Positions 6,101-7,758 of a stretch of DNA of 7,758 nt are shown here, in pieces. The stretch comes from Acetobacteraceae bacterium (GTDB lineage: Bacteria; Pseudomonadota; Alphaproteobacteria; Acetobacterales; Acetobacteraceae): positions 1-7,758 of the forward strand of contig JASHVB010000374.1 of the NCBI GenBank assembly GCA_030039695.1. Direction: 5' to 3'. The position numbers were made by a program, and so were the translations under genes. The stretch's first letter is position 1, and every line of letters begins with the position of its first letter. The notes below the pieces were generated by a model. That model searched no databases, was not told where the DNA came from, and saw nothing but the letters and a program-made list of their open reading frames with translations.

Positions 6101-6928
6101 TTGCGCATCGGAATCGTCACCATCCACCGCCAGCTTCCAACTGGCGGCCCCAGTGCGATGATCGACCACATCGTGAGTGTCGCGCAGCGTGTCGAGGCCC
6201 TTGGCTTCGACGGCATCTGGGTCACTGACGCCTTTGGTCGCGGTTGGGCCACGCTCGATCCGCTGGTGCTGCTGGGCGTGCTGTGCGCCACCACGAAACG
6301 GATCGAGCTTGGCACCTGCGTCGTGCAAATCCCCATTCGCCACCCCGTGGAGCATGCGCATCGCGTGCAGACCGTGAACCTGCTGTCAGCGGGGCGACTG
6401 AGGTTCGGCGTTGGTACTGGCTCGACGCGCGCGGATTTCGAGGCGGTGCAGGCGGATTACGACACACGCTTCAAAGTGCTTCCAGGCATGCTCGAGACGA
6501 TGCGCCGCACCTGGAGCGGCGAACCGGTCTACGGTCCGGCGCTCAGTCAGTGGCCCGGGACCGAGGGCGGCCCGCCAGTCCTGTTGGGCGCCTGGCGTAG
6601 CCCGCGCTGGATCAACCTGGCCGCCACGCGCTGCCAGGGCTGGATCGCCTCCGGCATCCACGGCACCTGGGAAGACGCGGCACTGGGTCAGCGGATGTAC
6701 CGCGACGCGGGCGGTAAGCGCGCGGTGCTGGCCAACATTTTCACGGACCTGCGGCCCGAACCGAAAATCCCAGCGGTCGGTCGGCCGTTGGGCATCTCGC
6801 TGATCTGCCCGCCGAATGAGGCACGCGACCGTCTGCGGCGTATCCAGGACCTGGGCTTCGACGACGCGCTGCTGGTGTGCCCCGCGGACGATCCGGACCA
6901 GTTGGAGACGATCCGCAATCTGATGTGA
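6101..6928 (+). CDS. LLM-class (luciferase-like) flavin/F420-dependent oxidoreductase
   Basis: The product of 275 residues (298 from the upstream GTG) has the bacterial luciferase-like TIM barrel. It begins directly with the first strand RIGIVTI. It then shows GFDGIWVTD at about 35-43, the family block IELGTCVVQIPIRHP at about 68-82, RVQTVNLLSAGRLRFGVGTG at about 88-107, and GGPPVLLGAW at about 156-165. Members use reduced FMN or F420 to oxidise or reduce small substrates. Neither the cofactor nor the substrate can be read from the sequence. I chose TTG at 6101 because it places residue 1 just before strand 1, as in family members, and GGGAG (6088-6092) sits eight bases upstream. GTG at 6032, with GAGG at 6022-6025, is the alternative and would add 23 residues without a recognisable domain. 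The enzyme is a little shorter than many LLM proteins but looks intact. It is separated from metH by about 410 bp and is probably transcribed independently. A LysR-family gene follows on the same strand. Confidence 0.85.
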   Translation: MRIGIVTIHRQLPTGGPSAMIDHIVSVAQRVEALGFDGIWVTDAFGRGWATLDPLVLLGVLCATTKRIELGTCVVQIPIRHPVEHAHRVQTVNLLSAGRLRFGVGTGSTRADFEAVQADYDTRFKVLPGMLETMRRTWSGEPVYGPALSQWPGTEGGPPVLLGAWRSPRWINLAATRCQGWIASGIHGTWEDAALGQRMYRDAGGKRAVLANIFTDLRPEPKIPAVGRPLGISLICPPNEARDRLRRIQDLGFDDALLVCPADDPDQLETIRNLM

Positions 6929-7275
6929 TCGTCTGCGACCAACGCATCATTGCCGCCGCTCGTTGGCGATGTGCCAAGGAAACGTGTCCGGCGACACGGC
7001 GAGAGTTGCGCACAACCGGCGTTTCCCTTCGGCAGCCGCAGCAAAGGGTGTTCCACGATGCGAGCCATTCTGCTCGCGCTGCGGGTTCCCGGCGCGCTGT
7101 CGGCCGGTGGCGCGGCATGCTGTTCCAGCGCGAGGTGCGCAACGCTCACGATCCCGCGCTGAATTCCGTCGACCAAGCATCTGCCCACATGGCGCGAACA
7201 CCGGAAAGCCGCGCGGACGCTGACCGCTGCAAGCGCAGTCTCGCCACCGCGTCGCGGCGGACCTATCTTCGTGGC
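6929..7275. other. Intergenic stretch between the LLM oxidoreductase and LysR genes
   Basis: No convincing gene is seen. A possible 34-residue peptide (ATG at 7058, stop at 7160-7162) has a hydrophobic start, MRAILLALRVPGALSAGG, and AAAGGG about nine bases upstream. It has no domain and could be a decayed secreted-protein gene. The frame of the downstream LysR gene stays open back through this whole stretch, and an in-frame ATG exists at 7189, but the residues it encodes do not look like part of that family. The stretch presumably carries the LysR gene promoter, yet no clear -35/-10 pair stands out. Confidence 0.45.
6983..6998 (+). terminator. Hairpin downstream of the LLM gene
   Basis: CGTGTC (6983-6988) and GACACG (6993-6998) make a perfect six-base-pair stem with a CGGC tetraloop, 54 bases past the LLM stop codon. 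No T-run follows, so this would be at most a weak or Rho-assisted terminator, or a structure that protects the transcript 3' end. Confidence 0.25.
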
Positions 7276-7758
7276 ATGGACGCAGCGGATTTGCGCATCT
7301 TCGAAGCGGTGGTGCGGCTCGGTGGCATGGGACGCGCCGCCGAGGCGCTGCACACGGTGCAGTCGAACGTCACCGCTCGCATCCGTCACCTCGAGGATGA
7401 AGTCGGGATGCCCTTGTTCCGCCGCCACGCGCGCGGCGTCGAGCCGACCGCGGCCGCCCGTCGCTTGCTGCCTTACGCGCAGCGCGTGGCGCGGCTGCTG
7501 GAGGACGCTCGGCGCGCCGTTGCCGATGACGGGACGCCGCAGGGGCCGCTGGTCTTCGGTGCGCTGGAAACCAGCACGGCGCTGCGACTGTCACGGCCAC
7601 TGGCTGCCTTCGCCGCCGCCTACCCAAATGTCGAACTGACGCTGCGCACCGGTACCACCTGCGAGTTGGTCGCCCAAGTGCTGGACGACAAGCTGGAGGG
7701 CGCCTTCGTCTGTGGCCCCATCGCGCATGCCGAACTGCTGAGCACGCCTATGTTCTGC
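7276..7758 (+). CDS. LysR-family transcriptional regulator, 3' part cut by the window edge
   Basis: The first 161 codons are present, in frame to the last base, and the gene continues beyond the window. The N-terminus MDAADLRIFEAVVRLGGMGR, then AAEALHTVQSNVTARIRHLE and VGMPLFRRHARGVEPTAA, is a typical LysR winged helix-turn-helix at about residues 4-62 (recognition helix about 29-40). The linker helix follows (about 64-83). From about residue 91 (LVFGALET) the effector-binding periplasmic-protein-like domain starts and reaches its first strands (PNVELTLRTG near 117-126). I placed the start at ATG 7276 because LysR proteins begin just before this helix. No Shine-Dalgarno sequence is evident, and an in-frame ATG at 7189 would add 29 unrelated residues. 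LysR regulators often control a divergent neighbour, but here the upstream LLM gene points the same way. Target and effector are unknown. Confidence 0.9.
   Translation, partial: MDAADLRIFEAVVRLGGMGRAAEALHTVQSNVTARIRHLEDEVGMPLFRRHARGVEPTAAARRLLPYAQRVARLLEDARRAVADDGTPQGPLVFGALETSTALRLSRPLAAFAAAYPNVELTLRTGTTCELVAQVLDDKLEGAFVCGPIAHAELLSTPMFC

Overview
The window is 7,758 bp of GC-rich bacterial chromosome with tightly packed genes. Composition, the run of C/G third codon positions and the ArsR-methyltransferase/metH linkage suggest an alphaproteobacterium, possibly of the Rhodospirillales/Acetobacteraceae. That assignment is inference, because no rRNA or other taxonomic marker is present.

Layout from left to right. 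A leftward gene (94-933) encodes a 3-mercaptopyruvate sulfurtransferase (SseA). A 166-bp divergent intergenic region follows. It carries a candidate sseA promoter and, on the other side, an AT-rich palindrome laid over the candidate promoter of the next gene. Rightward from 1100 is a one-component regulator that fuses an ArsR-type winged helix to a SAM-dependent methyltransferase domain. This is the architecture of SahR-type regulators of the methionine cycle. After a 144-bp spacer comes a complete cobalamin-dependent methionine synthase (metH, 2204-5689) with all four modules. A gene-free stretch of about 410 bp with a 13-bp direct repeat leads to a luciferase-like (LLM) flavin/F420 oxidoreductase (6101-6928, with an alternative start at 6032). 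A second gene-free stretch of about 350 bp precedes a LysR-family regulator that starts at 7276 and runs off the right edge.

Functional reading. The left two thirds form a sulfur amino acid block: MetH remethylates homocysteine to methionine, the ArsR-methyltransferase fusion is probably its SAM/SAH-responsive regulator, and SseA handles sulfane sulfur from mercaptopyruvate, a cysteine breakdown product. metF, which I recall lying next to this kind of regulator in several alphaproteobacteria, is not in the window. The right third (LLM oxidoreductase, LysR regulator) has no demonstrated link to methionine.

I found no CRISPR array, tRNA, rRNA, intact mobile element or recognisable riboswitch, and no convincing undescribed system. 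The most informative observation is the operator-like palindrome that covers the -10 region of the regulator gene.
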